Assembly (NCBI GenBank): GCA_041687255.1
Contig: JAWLCL010000001.1
Location: forward strand, 248,001 to 312,000
DNA: 64,000 nucleotides
Origin: Mariniphaga sp041687255
GTDB lineage: Bacteria > Bacteroidota > Bacteroidia > Bacteroidales > Prolixibacteraceae
Direction: 5' to 3'
Part shown: positions 1-9,534 of the stretch, piece after piece
Numbering within the stretch: the first letter of the stretch is position 1
Layout of the letters: each line of letters starts with the position of its first letter
Translations under genes and position numbers: made by a program
The notes under the pieces: model-generated
Databases searched by the model: none
Told to the model about the DNA's origin: nothing
Seen by the model: only the letters and a program-made list of their open reading frames with translations

Positions 1-1775
1 TCAGGCTCTTTAAAGGCGGGTTGCCTGCCCGGTTGGGTGAACGCGTTGCCTCAGTGATGGAGGTGGATTTTAAGGATGGTAATGATGAACAAATCGGGTT
101 TTACGGAGGTATTGGTCTTATCAATTCACGTCTTACCCTGGAAGGGCCACTCAGCAAAAATAAAAAACTGACCTTCATTGTCGGCGGCCGCAGCTCCTAT
201 GCCAACTGGATATTGGGTAAGATCCCCGAATTGGATCTTTCGCAGAGCGTTACCCATTTTTACGATATCTCGGGCAAATTAACCTATAAATTCGACCAGC
301 ATAACCGGATTAGCCTGATGGCCTATGTCAGTAACGATGAATTCTCTACCAGCGCCCAATCGGTTAATCAGTATGGAAATCTGTTGGCAAACCTGAAAGT
401 GAATACCCGGCTTGTTGAGAAATTGTATGGCGACCTGGAATTGTCGCACAGCGAATATGCATACAGGCTTACAGACTACGCCAACAGAAATCCCCTTGAA
501 GCGTATTATCTGAATAACAATCTTGCATATTCTTCAGCCGCTTATAATTTAAGATGGCATCCAAATTCGAATCATAAAACTTTGGCAGGAGTAAAAGCAA
601 TAAATTATACGGTTAACCCGGGCGAAATTTCTCCGGTGGAAGAGGTGACCCGCATTGAAAACAGGGCTATGAATTACGAAAAGGCAGTAGAATGGGCAGC
701 TTACATTGAAGATGAAATTGAACTTCTTCCACAACTTTCTGTTTCGGCCGGATTAAGGTACAGCTCTTTTTTGAACCTTGGGCCTTCTAAAATTTACCTG
801 TATGATTATGAAAAACCTAAGCAGCCTGAAAATGTAATTGATTCCCTTCAATTCGGAACAAATGAAGTGACAAAAACATACGGAGGACTGGAGCCAAGGT
901 TTTCTGCCCGTTACGATTTTAATGCAAATACTTCCCTGAAGCTAAGCTACCAGCGCATTCGACAGTATATGTTCCAGCTGAGCAATAATGCCGTAATTTC
1001 TCCTGCTGAAACATGGAAGCCCGCCGATTATCATTTAAAGCCATTAGTAAGTGACCAGATGGCAGCAGGACTTGAAAACAATTCATGGATTAAAAATATT
1101 GAATTTACTGCTGAGGTATATTACAAATACCTGCAGAACCTTATAGAATACAAAAACGGAGCTCGTCTTATAATGAATGAGCATGTTGAAACCGCTCTGA
1201 TACCTGCAGACGGCTACTCTTATGGCATTGAACTCAGCGCCCGTAAAAACACAGGAAGGCTTACCGGTTATGCCAGTTATGTATTATCGCGAACCATGAG
1301 AAAAACCAATACCCTTTTCGATGAAGATACTTTTTGGGATGGTGATTTTTACCCGTCGGTTTACGATAAACCACACGATGTTTCTGCTACTCTCAACTAC
1401 AATATTAGCCGCAGGTGGCGCTTTTCTGCAAGTTTTGTGTACATAACAGGACGGCCGGTGACCCTTCCGGAACTTAAATATCAGTTTGCCGGTGAAACAC
1501 TCATCTGGTATTCTGAGCGGAATAAATACCGGATGCCTCCTTATCACCGGATGGATGTTTCTTTAACTTTTGATGAAAACCTCCGCCGGAAAAGAATGTG
1601 GAAAGGGAGCTGGACCTTGTCGGTGTACAACCTTTACGGAAGGGAAAACCCTTATTCTGTTTACTACCGGAAATCGGTTCCGGGCGCGGGAAATGATTAC
1701 CGCAGTTTCTCGCTTTACAAGCTTTCGGTAATAGGTATTCCGGTACCATCGTTAACCTATAATTTTAAATTCTGA
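1..1775 (+). CDS. TonB-dependent receptor, 3' part (5' end outside window)
   Basis: Outer-membrane beta-barrel for energised import of a large substrate with TonB/ExbBD; substrate unknown. The reading frame is already open at base 3 and encodes RLFKGGLPARLGERVASVMEV, the end of a TonB plug domain (compare the common GGLPAR-x-GGR-x-SSVLDV), so the gene starts before the window and the TTG at 21 is not a real start. The rest, about 560 residues, is rich in alternating Tyr/Phe/Trp strands and ends in YNFKF with a terminal Phe, as expected for a complete barrel. Its stop overlaps the next start in TGATG, so it is cotranscribed with the DUF4249 lipoprotein, a pairing common in Bacteroidota. Confidence 0.93.
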   Translation, partial: RLFKGGLPARLGERVASVMEVDFKDGNDEQIGFYGGIGLINSRLTLEGPLSKNKKLTFIVGGRSSYANWILGKIPELDLSQSVTHFYDISGKLTYKFDQHNRISLMAYVSNDEFSTSAQSVNQYGNLLANLKVNTRLVEKLYGDLELSHSEYAYRLTDYANRNPLEAYYLNNNLAYSSAAYNLRWHPNSNHKTLAGVKAINYTVNPGEISPVEEVTRIENRAMNYEKAVEWAAYIEDEIELLPQLSVSAGLRYSSFLNLGPSKIYLYDYEKPKQPENVIDSLQFGTNEVTKTYGGLEPRFSARYDFNANTSLKLSYQRIRQYMFQLSNNAVISPAETWKPADYHLKPLVSDQMAAGLENNSWIKNIEFTAEVYYKYLQNLIEYKNGARLIMNEHVETALIPADGYSYGIELSARKNTGRLTGYASYVLSRTMRKTNTLFDEDTFWDGDFYPSVYDKPHDVSATLNYNISRRWRFSASFVYITGRPVTLPELKYQFAGETLIWYSERNKYRMPPYHRMDVSLTFDENLRRKRMWKGSWTLSVYNLYGRENPYSVYYRKSVPGAGNDYRSFSLYKLSVIGIPVPSLTYNFKF

Positions 1776-2833
1776 TGCTGAAATTCGTTAAATACCTGCT
1801 GTTGTTTTTTACATTCTTTACTGCCTGTGAATCGGTATATCTGCCTGATGTTGAGCAGGTGGAAAATGTCCTCGTTGTAGATGCCAGGCTGGTTTATGGT
1901 CAGCAGGACAATAAAATCATTCTGAAGAAATCGACCGGCTTCAATGAAAGATCGATTTTTGAGTCGGTTACAACAGCCAGTGTACTATTAACCGATGATA
2001 CAGGCGTGGAATACCCGGCCATTCAATACACGCAAGGAGAATATTTGCTGAGGAAACCGCTCGATTCATTGCGTAAGTACAAATTATTCATTACAGTTGG
2101 AGAAGATATCTATGCATCAGAATTTGAAGCTGTGCCTCCGGTTCCAAACATCGATACTCTTTATGGCGATCATGCCGAGTTGTGGATTCAGCCGGGAGGA
2201 GAAAACAACACCGGTGATTTTCTGAAACAAACCGGACAACAACTTTATGTTGATATTAATAACGATTCCCCTGACGTATATTTTAAATTTACTGCACGCA
2301 AAATCCATCAGTTTTATTTTCCATTCGATACCGTAATGTTTGGACAGAATTCGACGGAATATAAATATGGGTGGAAGTCTTATTACCCCCAAGAAAAATT
2401 TAATATTGCCGGACCTGCAGAATATTCATCGGCGGTGGATATCGTCAGGCATCCGGTGGAATTTTTTATGTACAGCAATGCTTCCTATCTCGATTCTACC
2501 CAAAAAAGCATGGGCTGGATTTATATTATGCAACAATACTCAATTTCAGAATCAGCATATCTTTTTTACAAAGATGTAAACAGCCAGCTGGAAGCGAATG
2601 GAAAGATTTTCGACCCGCTATACGTGCAGGCAAGAAATAATATCAAATGTGTGTCGGAGCCGGGAAAAATTGTTTTGGGAAATTTTGAAATATCCCGATA
2701 TCGTGAACACCGGTATTACATCCGGTTGGACCGTTTTTCTGATAACCATAAAATCAGGCCGGTTGAGGTATTTTATGATATACCGCCTTCCGGGATTCAG
2801 CCTTTAACCCTTCCATGGTTTTGGGAGCTATAA
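1775..2833 (+). CDS. DUF4249 family surface lipoprotein
   Basis: Predicted lipoprotein: 17 hydrophobic residues end in the lipobox FTAC with the lipidated Cys at position 18. The start of the mature part (VENVLVVDARL, then a beta-rich domain with LTDDTGVEYPA and LRKYKLFITV) is typical of DUF4249. Members are usually encoded beside a TonB-dependent receptor and may act as its accessory surface subunit; the role is inferred from context. The start codon overlaps the receptor stop by one base. It ends 10 nt before the next gene. No catalytic motif is visible. Confidence 0.85.
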   Translation: MLKFVKYLLLFFTFFTACESVYLPDVEQVENVLVVDARLVYGQQDNKIILKKSTGFNERSIFESVTTASVLLTDDTGVEYPAIQYTQGEYLLRKPLDSLRKYKLFITVGEDIYASEFEAVPPVPNIDTLYGDHAELWIQPGGENNTGDFLKQTGQQLYVDINNDSPDVYFKFTARKIHQFYFPFDTVMFGQNSTEYKYGWKSYYPQEKFNIAGPAEYSSAVDIVRHPVEFFMYSNASYLDSTQKSMGWIYIMQQYSISESAYLFYKDVNSQLEANGKIFDPLYVQARNNIKCVSEPGKIVLGNFEISRYREHRYYIRLDRFSDNHKIRPVEVFYDIPPSGIQPLTLPWFWEL

Positions 2834-2843
2834 TTTCAAAAAG

Positions 2844-4511
2844 ATGAAGATAAAATATGTAAAATATCTTGCAGTCCTGTTTTTTTCTTTTTTTACCCTC
2901 ACCGGGTTTTCACAAACAGAAAAAAAGCATCGCGGACCCTACCTTTTTGCCGACCGTGAACATTGCATTTCCGGTGATACCGTTTGGTATAAGGCAGCTC
3001 ATCAAACCGGCAGTGAAACACAGGGTAATATCATACGCGTTCAGCTTACTGATGCATCCGGCAGATTAATTACATCGGCGGCAAAAAAAAGTGACGGAGG
3101 TTGGGCCGAAGGTTATATCTATGTGCCAGATTCATTAAGTTCGGGCGTTTATTTTTTAACGGCCTTTTTTAGTGGACAAAGAATCGTTGAAGGCCAATAC
3201 ATCCAGAAAAGGTCACTGTTTGTTTATAACCGGTTCCAAAAGATGTTATCTGAATTTTGGGTGCCTTCTGTTAACAACATACAACAAGAGGGTGAACATG
3301 CATCGGGTGTGCAGATTATACCTGTTAAGACGGTTTATAAGCCGCGGGAGCAGGTAGCAGCTGATATTAAGCTGCAAAGCCTTAGCTCAGCAGGGATAAA
3401 TCAGGCAATAATCAAGGCGGAATATCTCGATGACTTTGCAGCTGAAGCAGGTGGTAACTTTTATGTCGAATCGGTTGCCCCTGCTGATAAAGTTCCTGAT
3501 TTTAAAGAGGCAGATGGCATATTGATCAGTGGGAAAGTAACTGATCACGATACAGGAAACAGTGGAAAGAATGTGTTGGTACTGTTTTCTCTGTTAAACG
3601 ATCCTCAATATTTTGATTATTGCATAACCGACAGTAACGGGCTTTTTCATTTCTTTCTTAAGAATGCCATTGGTATCGGAGAAGTGGTGTTGCAGGCTTT
3701 CTCTGAAAGCGGCGAAGACTGGGAGGTGTCGCTTGAAACGTTTAAAATGAATGAAAAGGAGCCAATTATTCTGGAAGAAAGGCAGTTGACGACCCGGCAG
3801 ATTGAATTTATAGAAGAAACTGTTGACGCTGCCTTTTTCAGCAGACTTTTTGGAAAAGTTTACGCCCCCGGGCTTACTGAGTTTAAAATGACACCTCGTT
3901 TTGAAATGCCATTCTATGGATACCCCTATAAACGCATTGTACTTTCTGAATTCATTGAATTGCCCGACTTTCAGGAAATCTCAAGAGAACTGCTGCATGG
4001 TGTGCAATACCGGCAAAACGGCAATGAAATTACTTTGCGGATGCTGAACCTGCAGGCGAATGTATATTTTGAAGACCAGCCGTTCAGGCTTATAAACGGA
4101 ATTCCTGTTTTCCAAAACAGGCTGTTTTCGCCTTTGGGAAGTAATGAAATCGACTACATTGATTATGTAGTCGAAGATCGTATTTTTGGCGATTTAAGGT
4201 TTAACGGGGTATTGGCAGTGTATTTAAAGGACAGAACAAATGGGTGGATGGCCCGGCAGCCAAACCTTTTCCGTTATAATGTACCCTTATTACAGGACGA
4301 TGCTGTTCCTTCGCATTTAAACCCGCCAACTGAAGAAATGAATCTGCCCGATTTGAGAAGGGTTTTTTACTGGCAATTGCATAAAACAGACAAACCAGTG
4401 CAAATAGAATTTCTGCTTTCTGATATAAAAGGCAAAGTGCGGATAACAGTTGAAGGGGTAACTGTTGATGGAGAAATTTTTAATGCATCTGAAATTATTG
4501 AAGTACAATGA
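2844..4511 (+). CDS. Secreted MG2-like protein with a degenerate TonB-plug-like C-terminus
   Basis: A 555-residue exported protein; the signal peptide ends near residue 23 (LTGFSQ). Residues about 30-130 look like an alpha-2-macroglobulin MG2-type beta-sandwich (SGDTVWYKA, then PDSLSSGVYFLTAF). Residues about 225-290 resemble a carboxypeptidase-regulatory-like fold (ISGKVTDHDTGNSGKNVLV). Residues about 410-470 (INGIPVFQNRLF, NEIDYIDYVV, FNGVLAVYLK) resemble the plug of TonB receptors, but no barrel follows. It lies in a tightly packed operon with a real receptor, so a periplasmic or surface partner role is plausible. Domain calls are by eye; the plug call is the least certain. Confidence 0.7.
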   Translation: MKIKYVKYLAVLFFSFFTLTGFSQTEKKHRGPYLFADREHCISGDTVWYKAAHQTGSETQGNIIRVQLTDASGRLITSAAKKSDGGWAEGYIYVPDSLSSGVYFLTAFFSGQRIVEGQYIQKRSLFVYNRFQKMLSEFWVPSVNNIQQEGEHASGVQIIPVKTVYKPREQVAADIKLQSLSSAGINQAIIKAEYLDDFAAEAGGNFYVESVAPADKVPDFKEADGILISGKVTDHDTGNSGKNVLVLFSLLNDPQYFDYCITDSNGLFHFFLKNAIGIGEVVLQAFSESGEDWEVSLETFKMNEKEPIILEERQLTTRQIEFIEETVDAAFFSRLFGKVYAPGLTEFKMTPRFEMPFYGYPYKRIVLSEFIELPDFQEISRELLHGVQYRQNGNEITLRMLNLQANVYFEDQPFRLINGIPVFQNRLFSPLGSNEIDYIDYVVEDRIFGDLRFNGVLAVYLKDRTNGWMARQPNLFRYNVPLLQDDAVPSHLNPPTEEMNLPDLRRVFYWQLHKTDKPVQIEFLLSDIKGKVRITVEGVTVDGEIFNASEIIEVQ

Positions 4512-5227
4512 AAGTTAACCGAATAGCTATACTTCTGGCGCTTTTTGCCTGGAGCCTGGGCATTACTGCTGATGCACAGGATTGGAACTGGAATGCCTTA
4601 AGTGAACAATCGAACCGGCTTAGAGGAAAGTTATCGGGAAAGGTTTATTATATGCCTCCTGAAGGGAACAGCCAACATTTTTATCAGCAGGGTTGGCATG
4701 AAGGAAGTATATTGATGGAAGATGGCGATCTTTTTGAAAATGTCCGCCTGCGGTACCTTGCTTATGGTGATGAACTAGTAGCCTATAATTACAATGTAAA
4801 GCAGTTGTTTATTGTTGATAAGGAGAAGATTGCCGCTTTTACCGTTAACACCCCCCAGGGTACTCAGGAATTTGTGAAATTATATTTTAACGGTTTTATA
4901 TCAGGCGACAGGTTTTTCGAAAAACTTTATGACAGCAAACGCAAATTGCTCGCCTTTCGTTCAATTGAGATGAGAAAAACCAGCATGTATAATGATAAAC
5001 AGGGAGTGCGAAGAAACTCAGTACTTGTTTTAAGAACATCTTACTATATGTATTCCGAAGAATCCGGTTTTAAAAAAATACAGCCGAGGCGAAAATCTTT
5101 GTTGGGCCTTTTCCCTGAGCGAAAGAAAGAGGTAAGACGGCTGTTCCGAAGGAATAATTTTACCGTTTTTAATGAAAGTGAAATGGTGCGGGCATTCAAA
5201 TCATTGGAAGAAGCCGGTTTTTTTTAA
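4508..5227 (+). CDS. Conserved secreted protein of unknown function
   Basis: A 239-residue protein with a clean signal peptide (cleavage likely after ITADAQ, near residue 24). Its start overlaps the preceding stop in ATGA, so translation is coupled. The body has a segment of the form GSILMEDGDLFENVRLRY that parallels the YLKNGNVLKGKFEW segment of the next protein, suggesting related small beta domains. The C-terminus is strongly basic (RRKSLLGLFPERKKEVRRLFRR). I do not recognise a named family. Function can only be tied to the TonB/DUF4249 operon. Confidence 0.75.
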   Translation: MKVNRIAILLALFAWSLGITADAQDWNWNALSEQSNRLRGKLSGKVYYMPPEGNSQHFYQQGWHEGSILMEDGDLFENVRLRYLAYGDELVAYNYNVKQLFIVDKEKIAAFTVNTPQGTQEFVKLYFNGFISGDRFFEKLYDSKRKLLAFRSIEMRKTSMYNDKQGVRRNSVLVLRTSYYMYSEESGFKKIQPRRKSLLGLFPERKKEVRRLFRRNNFTVFNESEMVRAFKSLEEAGFF

Positions 5228-5293
5228 CAAATTTTTCTTTTCCTGCGCAACCTTTTAACAATTCTGCACATCTATCCTGAAATTTGCTGAACT

Positions 5294-6067
5294 ATGAAAA
5301 AGTTGTGCCTGTTGCTGCTTGCAGTATTGTTGTCGTTTCATGCCTTCACCCAGAGTGAAAAAGGGCGGGTTTATCTCAAGAACGGCAACGTGTTAAAAGG
5401 AAAGTTTGAGTGGCTTGATGGTTTTACTTCCCTTCGCGTGGAATCGGATGGAAATGTATGGGTTTTTAAATCCGGTGAAATTGATAAAGTATTAGGTAAA
5501 GGGGCATCGCGAATGTCGCGAATGGAAACACTTCCGGCTCCACGAGGAGTGTTTTACAGAGCTGAACTGGGCGTTTTGGCCGGAAATTCTCAAAACAGCC
5601 AGCCCAATCCGTTCAGCTTCACCGGCTCGCTGAACCTTGTATTGGTTCCCCGGCTGTCATTTGGGGCAGGCTTTGGAGCCGAATTTTTAAAGGAAACCTA
5701 TCTGCCGGCATTCCTTAATCTCGAATACAAGTTTCGACCGACATGGTCATCTCCGTACCTGTTTGTGAAAGGTGGTTACCAGGTTCCCCTGGAGGATTCG
5801 CGTGAAATTTATTACGATGTATGGCCGGCTTCTAGCAGCATATGGCCTGGACCGGGACCGGTGCACAGCTATGGAAAGCTTGATCCTGAGGGAGGATGGC
5901 TGGTAAACCCCGGAATAGGATATTCTCACCTGTTTTCTCCCGGATTCGGCATGTCGGTAGGTTTTGGTTACCAGTGGCACCGGCTTGGTTATGCCGGGGA
6001 GAAGGACTACCGGCTCGATATCGAATATAACCGGCTGACCATTAAACTGGGTTTCATTTTTAACTAA
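5294..6067 (+). CDS. Predicted outer-membrane beta-barrel protein
   Basis: A 257-residue protein with a signal peptide (…FHAFTQ, residue 20). A short N-terminal beta domain (VYLKNGNVLKGKFEWLDG) is followed by alternating aromatic/glycine strands (LSFGAGFGAEFL, GMSVGFGYQWHRLGY) and a C-terminal strand LTIKLGFIFN, consistent with a small 8- to 10-strand barrel. It is 66 nt downstream of the previous gene and 12 nt before the LVIVD lipoprotein. No specific family is recognised; function unknown. Confidence 0.7.
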   Translation: MKKLCLLLLAVLLSFHAFTQSEKGRVYLKNGNVLKGKFEWLDGFTSLRVESDGNVWVFKSGEIDKVLGKGASRMSRMETLPAPRGVFYRAELGVLAGNSQNSQPNPFSFTGSLNLVLVPRLSFGAGFGAEFLKETYLPAFLNLEYKFRPTWSSPYLFVKGGYQVPLEDSREIYYDVWPASSSIWPGPGPVHSYGKLDPEGGWLVNPGIGYSHLFSPGFGMSVGFGYQWHRLGYAGEKDYRLDIEYNRLTIKLGFIFN

Positions 6068-6079
6068 ACATTCCGGACC

Positions 6080-7360
6080 ATGAAAACAATAAAAAATATT
6101 TTATTTCTCCTGCTTACAGTGGCAACTTTCAATTCCTGTATGGATGAATATACAGAAGTGTTTACGGCAAATTCGCCGGTATATATGAGTTATGAAGAAT
6201 TGAGGGAAGCCGTGAAAATGACTGCTCCACGTGATTTGATAAACCCTGGCAAGATATATTTTAAAGACGGCTATATATATATTAATGAAGAATTTAAAGG
6301 GATTCATGTCATCGATAACCAGAATCCTTCCAACCCTCAGAGCATTGGTTTCATTGAGGTCCCCGGGGTGGTGGATATTGCCGTAAAAAACGACATACTT
6401 TATGCCGACAGCTTTATCGACCTGGTGGTAATTGATATTTCCGATGTAAACAACCCTCAGGAGGTGAGCCGGGTAAAGGAAGTGTTTCCCTATACGCTTC
6501 CTCCATATGATGAAGACTACAGGGTAGCTAAAATTGATGAGGAAAAGGGGGTGGTTATCGATTGGGAGATTGAAAAGGTACACCAGGAAATGGAATACCA
6601 TTATTACCCGGTTTATTATTTTGGCGGAGCTGAAAGAGCCATGCTCGACGGCGGTTTTAACGGCGGTTCTGCTCAGACGGGCAGTACCTTCGGTGTCGGC
6701 GGATCAATGGCCCGCTTTGGATTGTACGACGACTACCTCTATGCCGTGGACCACTCCACCCTTTATATGTTCGACACCACTGACGAAAGCAATCCCCTCA
6801 GCATAGGAAAGCAAAATGTGGGCTGGAACATCGAAACCATGTTTATTTACGACGGACACATGTTTTTCGGAACTCAATCCGGCATGATCATACATTCGCT
6901 CGAAGTTCCGACTGTTCCAAAATACATTGGCCAGTTCTGGCATGTCACCGCCTGTGATCCGGTTGTAGTGTCCGAAGGATATGCCTATGTTACTCTCCGT
7001 GGTGGCAATCAATGCGGCAGCGATGTTAACCGGCTCGATGTTCTGCAATTGTCGGACGATTATAAAAATACCACACTGCTTCATTCTTATCCTATGGAAG
7101 GGCCCTATGGATTGGGCATCGACGATGAGATTCTCTTTGTTTGTGATGGAGATGCAGGGCTGAAAGTTTACAATGTTGCCGATAAGCTCAATATCGACCA
7201 CAATCTGATTGCAAGGTTTCCAAACATAAATACCTATGATGTTATTCCGGTGAACGGATACCTTTTCATGATAGGTGACGATGGATTTTATCAATACGAT
7301 TATTCCAACCTGCAGGATATCCGACAGGTAAGCTTTATCCCGGTGCATAACGAAGAATGA
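6080..7360 (+). CDS. LVIVD-repeat beta-propeller lipoprotein
   Basis: Predicted lipoprotein with the lipobox FNSC, Cys at residue 20. Repeats of the LVIVD type are visible (GIHVIDNQNPSNPQSIGFIEVPG, here split over residues about 75-95; DLVVIDISDVNNPQEVSRV; LYMFDTTDESNPLSIGK; GLKVYNVADKL), giving a beta-propeller-like surface protein. It probably binds or displays something outside the cell; no enzymatic residues are evident. It is the last gene of the TonB operon and is followed by a 467-nt gap. A long antisense reading frame over its 3' end is a shadow. Confidence 0.85.
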   Translation: MKTIKNILFLLLTVATFNSCMDEYTEVFTANSPVYMSYEELREAVKMTAPRDLINPGKIYFKDGYIYINEEFKGIHVIDNQNPSNPQSIGFIEVPGVVDIAVKNDILYADSFIDLVVIDISDVNNPQEVSRVKEVFPYTLPPYDEDYRVAKIDEEKGVVIDWEIEKVHQEMEYHYYPVYYFGGAERAMLDGGFNGGSAQTGSTFGVGGSMARFGLYDDYLYAVDHSTLYMFDTTDESNPLSIGKQNVGWNIETMFIYDGHMFFGTQSGMIIHSLEVPTVPKYIGQFWHVTACDPVVVSEGYAYVTLRGGNQCGSDVNRLDVLQLSDDYKNTTLLHSYPMEGPYGLGIDDEILFVCDGDAGLKVYNVADKLNIDHNLIARFPNINTYDVIPVNGYLFMIGDDGFYQYDYSNLQDIRQVSFIPVHNEE

Positions 7361-7827
7361 ATTCTTTGTTGCTGTTATCAGTTTGATTAATTTATAGGCT
7401 AATTGTTTACATTCGAATTTTAATGCAACAGTAGTTTTGTATGTATCGTTCGACAGTATTTCTCCATACCAGGTCCTAATCAAATTCGCGATTATTAGTC
7501 CAAGGTAGGGCGAAGGTATGGAGTATGCATGTGCGTGTCAGGTATTGTCCCCGGTATTAATGCCTTGATTATTAAAACTAGCCTTCCGGTCAGGGAAGAG
7601 TACCATTTTATACTTCAGGTGTTTACTTTCGGTTAGATGAATGGTTGCCTGTTGCACTTCAGATAGCTGCCTTATATGCTTTCGGGAGCAGTTTTTTGTA
7701 TTTCAGGTGTTTACTTTTGATCCGATGGATATAAACCCCGGCATTGATGCCGGTGTAAAAACCAGCGGGTCAAAAACACAAACCCGCATCTTTTACTATC
7801 TTTGCGGAAATTTTTTTTAGGCAGACA
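7361..7827. other. Intergenic region with short direct repeats and hairpins
   Basis: No gene is evident. A 16-nt direct repeat, TTCAGGTGTTTACTTT, occurs at 7614-7629 and 7702-7717. A perfect 6-bp hairpin (CCGGCA, loop TTGA, TGCCGG) lies at 7738-7753. A second stem (GCGGGT/ACCCGC, 7765-7770 with 7782-7787) sits just upstream of the lysS -7 element. Confidence 0.5.
7797..7804 (+). promoter_or_regulatory. Promoter -7 element of lysS
   Basis: TATCTTTG matches the Bacteroidota -7 consensus TAnnTTTG and lies 23 nt before the lysS start. No good -33 TTTG is seen at the expected spacing, because a GCGGGT/ACCCGC stem occupies that place. Confidence 0.55.
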
Positions 7828-9534
7828 ATGAATCATTTGGAATTGAGCGAACAGGAGATTATCCGCAGGGAGTCGTTAAAAAAGTTGCGAGAACTGGGCG
7901 TTGACCCTTATCCTGCAGCCGAATATAAGATAAATACCACTTCGCGGGAGATAAAGGCGAAGTACAATGAGGAGGAAAACAATTTTCAGGAGGTATGTAT
8001 TGCCGGCCGCATCATGAGCCGCAGGATTATGGGTAAGGCTTCATTTGCCGAAATCCAGGATCATGAAGGGCGCATCCAGGTGTACGTTAATCGCGATGAA
8101 ATATGCCCGGGAGAAGACAAGACCCTGTACAACGAGGTGTTTAAAAAACTGCTCGACAGAGGCGATATCATTGGGGTGGAAGGTTTTGTTTTCCTGACCC
8201 AGATGGGTGAAATAACAATCCATGTAAAAAACTTTACGGTACTTAATAAATCCTTACGACCGCTGCCGGCAGTGAAGGAAAAAGAGGGTGTGACATACGA
8301 TGCTTTTACCGACCCCGAGCAGCGGTACCGTCAGCGATATGTCGATTTAATTGTGAACCCGAAGGTGAAAGAGGTGTTTGTGATGCGCACCAAAATTGTG
8401 GATACCATCAGGCAGATGTTCAATGAACAGGGTTACCTGGAGGTGGAAACACCTATATTGCAATCGATACCGGGAGGCGCTGCTGCAAGGCCCTTTGTTA
8501 CCCATCACAATTCGCTGAACATACCTCTTTACCTGCGCATTGCCAACGAACTTTATCTGAAGCGTTTGATTGTCGGTGGTTTTGAAGGGGTTTATGAGTT
8601 TGCCAAAGATTTTCGCAATGAAGGGATGGACCGTACCCATAATCCTGAATTTACAGCCATGGAGATTTATGTGGCTTATAAAGATTACATCTGGATGATG
8701 GGCTTTACGGAACAAATCGTGGAACGTGTTGCGCTTGCCCTTCACGCAACTACCAAAGTGCAGGTGGGTGACCAGCTAATAGATTTTAAAACACCTTACC
8801 CGCGGGTTACAATGGCCGATGCCATTAAGGAGCATACCGGTTACGACATATTGGGAAAGAACGAGGAGCAGTTGCGCGATATATGCGATAAACTCGGAAT
8901 AGAGACCGAACCGAGCATGGGTAAAGGCAAACTGATTGATGAAATATTCGGTGAGAAATGCGAACATCATTACATTCAGCCAACATTCATCATCGATTAC
9001 CCGGTGGAAATGTCACCCCTTACCAAGCGGCACCGCAGCAATCCGGAGCTTACTGAACGCTTTGAACTTATGGTTAACGGCAAAGAGATTGCCAACGCCT
9101 ATTCAGAATTGAACGATCCCATCGACCAGCGTGAACGGTTTGAGGAACAGGTGAAACTGCTTGAAAAAGGTGACGATGAAGCAATGTTCATCGATCAGGA
9201 TTTCCTGCGGGCCCTGGAATACGGTATGCCACCCACCTCAGGCATGGGAATGGGGATCGACCGACTTACCATGTTTATGACAAACAGCCCCTCGATTCAG
9301 GATGTTTTGTTCTTCCCGCAAATGAAACCTGAAAAGAAAAAAGTTGATTTAACTGAAGATGAAAAAGCAGTGCTTGATCTTCTAAAAACAGCCTCACCGG
9401 TTGATTTGAACCTGCTGAAAGAGCGTACCGGGTTAAGCAATAAGAAATGGGATAAAGCTATAAAGGGCCTTACCAAAAATAATATGGCCAAAGTGGAGAA
9501 ATCGGAAGAAGGATTGATGGTAGAATTGGTGTAG
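7828..9534 (+). CDS. lysS: Lysine--tRNA ligase, class II, with C-terminal extension
   Basis: Charges tRNA-Lys with lysine in the cytosol. An N-terminal OB-fold anticodon-binding domain (about residues 55-160) is followed by a class II core: motif 2 FRNEGMDRTHNPEFT near residues 264-278 and motif 3 GMGMGIDRLTMFM near 471-483. At 568 residues it is about 60 longer than the E. coli enzyme. The extra C-terminus, after about residue 505, looks like a small winged-helix domain (DEKAVLDLLKT, LNLLKERTGLSNKKWDKAI) preceded by a Lys-rich linker. The ATG start is preceded by a good -7 element. Confidence 0.97.
   Translation: MNHLELSEQEIIRRESLKKLRELGVDPYPAAEYKINTTSREIKAKYNEEENNFQEVCIAGRIMSRRIMGKASFAEIQDHEGRIQVYVNRDEICPGEDKTLYNEVFKKLLDRGDIIGVEGFVFLTQMGEITIHVKNFTVLNKSLRPLPAVKEKEGVTYDAFTDPEQRYRQRYVDLIVNPKVKEVFVMRTKIVDTIRQMFNEQGYLEVETPILQSIPGGAAARPFVTHHNSLNIPLYLRIANELYLKRLIVGGFEGVYEFAKDFRNEGMDRTHNPEFTAMEIYVAYKDYIWMMGFTEQIVERVALALHATTKVQVGDQLIDFKTPYPRVTMADAIKEHTGYDILGKNEEQLRDICDKLGIETEPSMGKGKLIDEIFGEKCEHHYIQPTFIIDYPVEMSPLTKRHRSNPELTERFELMVNGKEIANAYSELNDPIDQRERFEEQVKLLEKGDDEAMFIDQDFLRALEYGMPPTSGMGMGIDRLTMFMTNSPSIQDVLFFPQMKPEKKKVDLTEDEKAVLDLLKTASPVDLNLLKERTGLSNKKWDKAIKGLTKNNMAKVEKSEEGLMVELV

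Noticed and set aside
6704..7483. 259-codon minus-strand frame over the LVIVD gene
   Set aside because: Antisense to a clear lipoprotein gene; its product has no signal, domain or protein-like composition.
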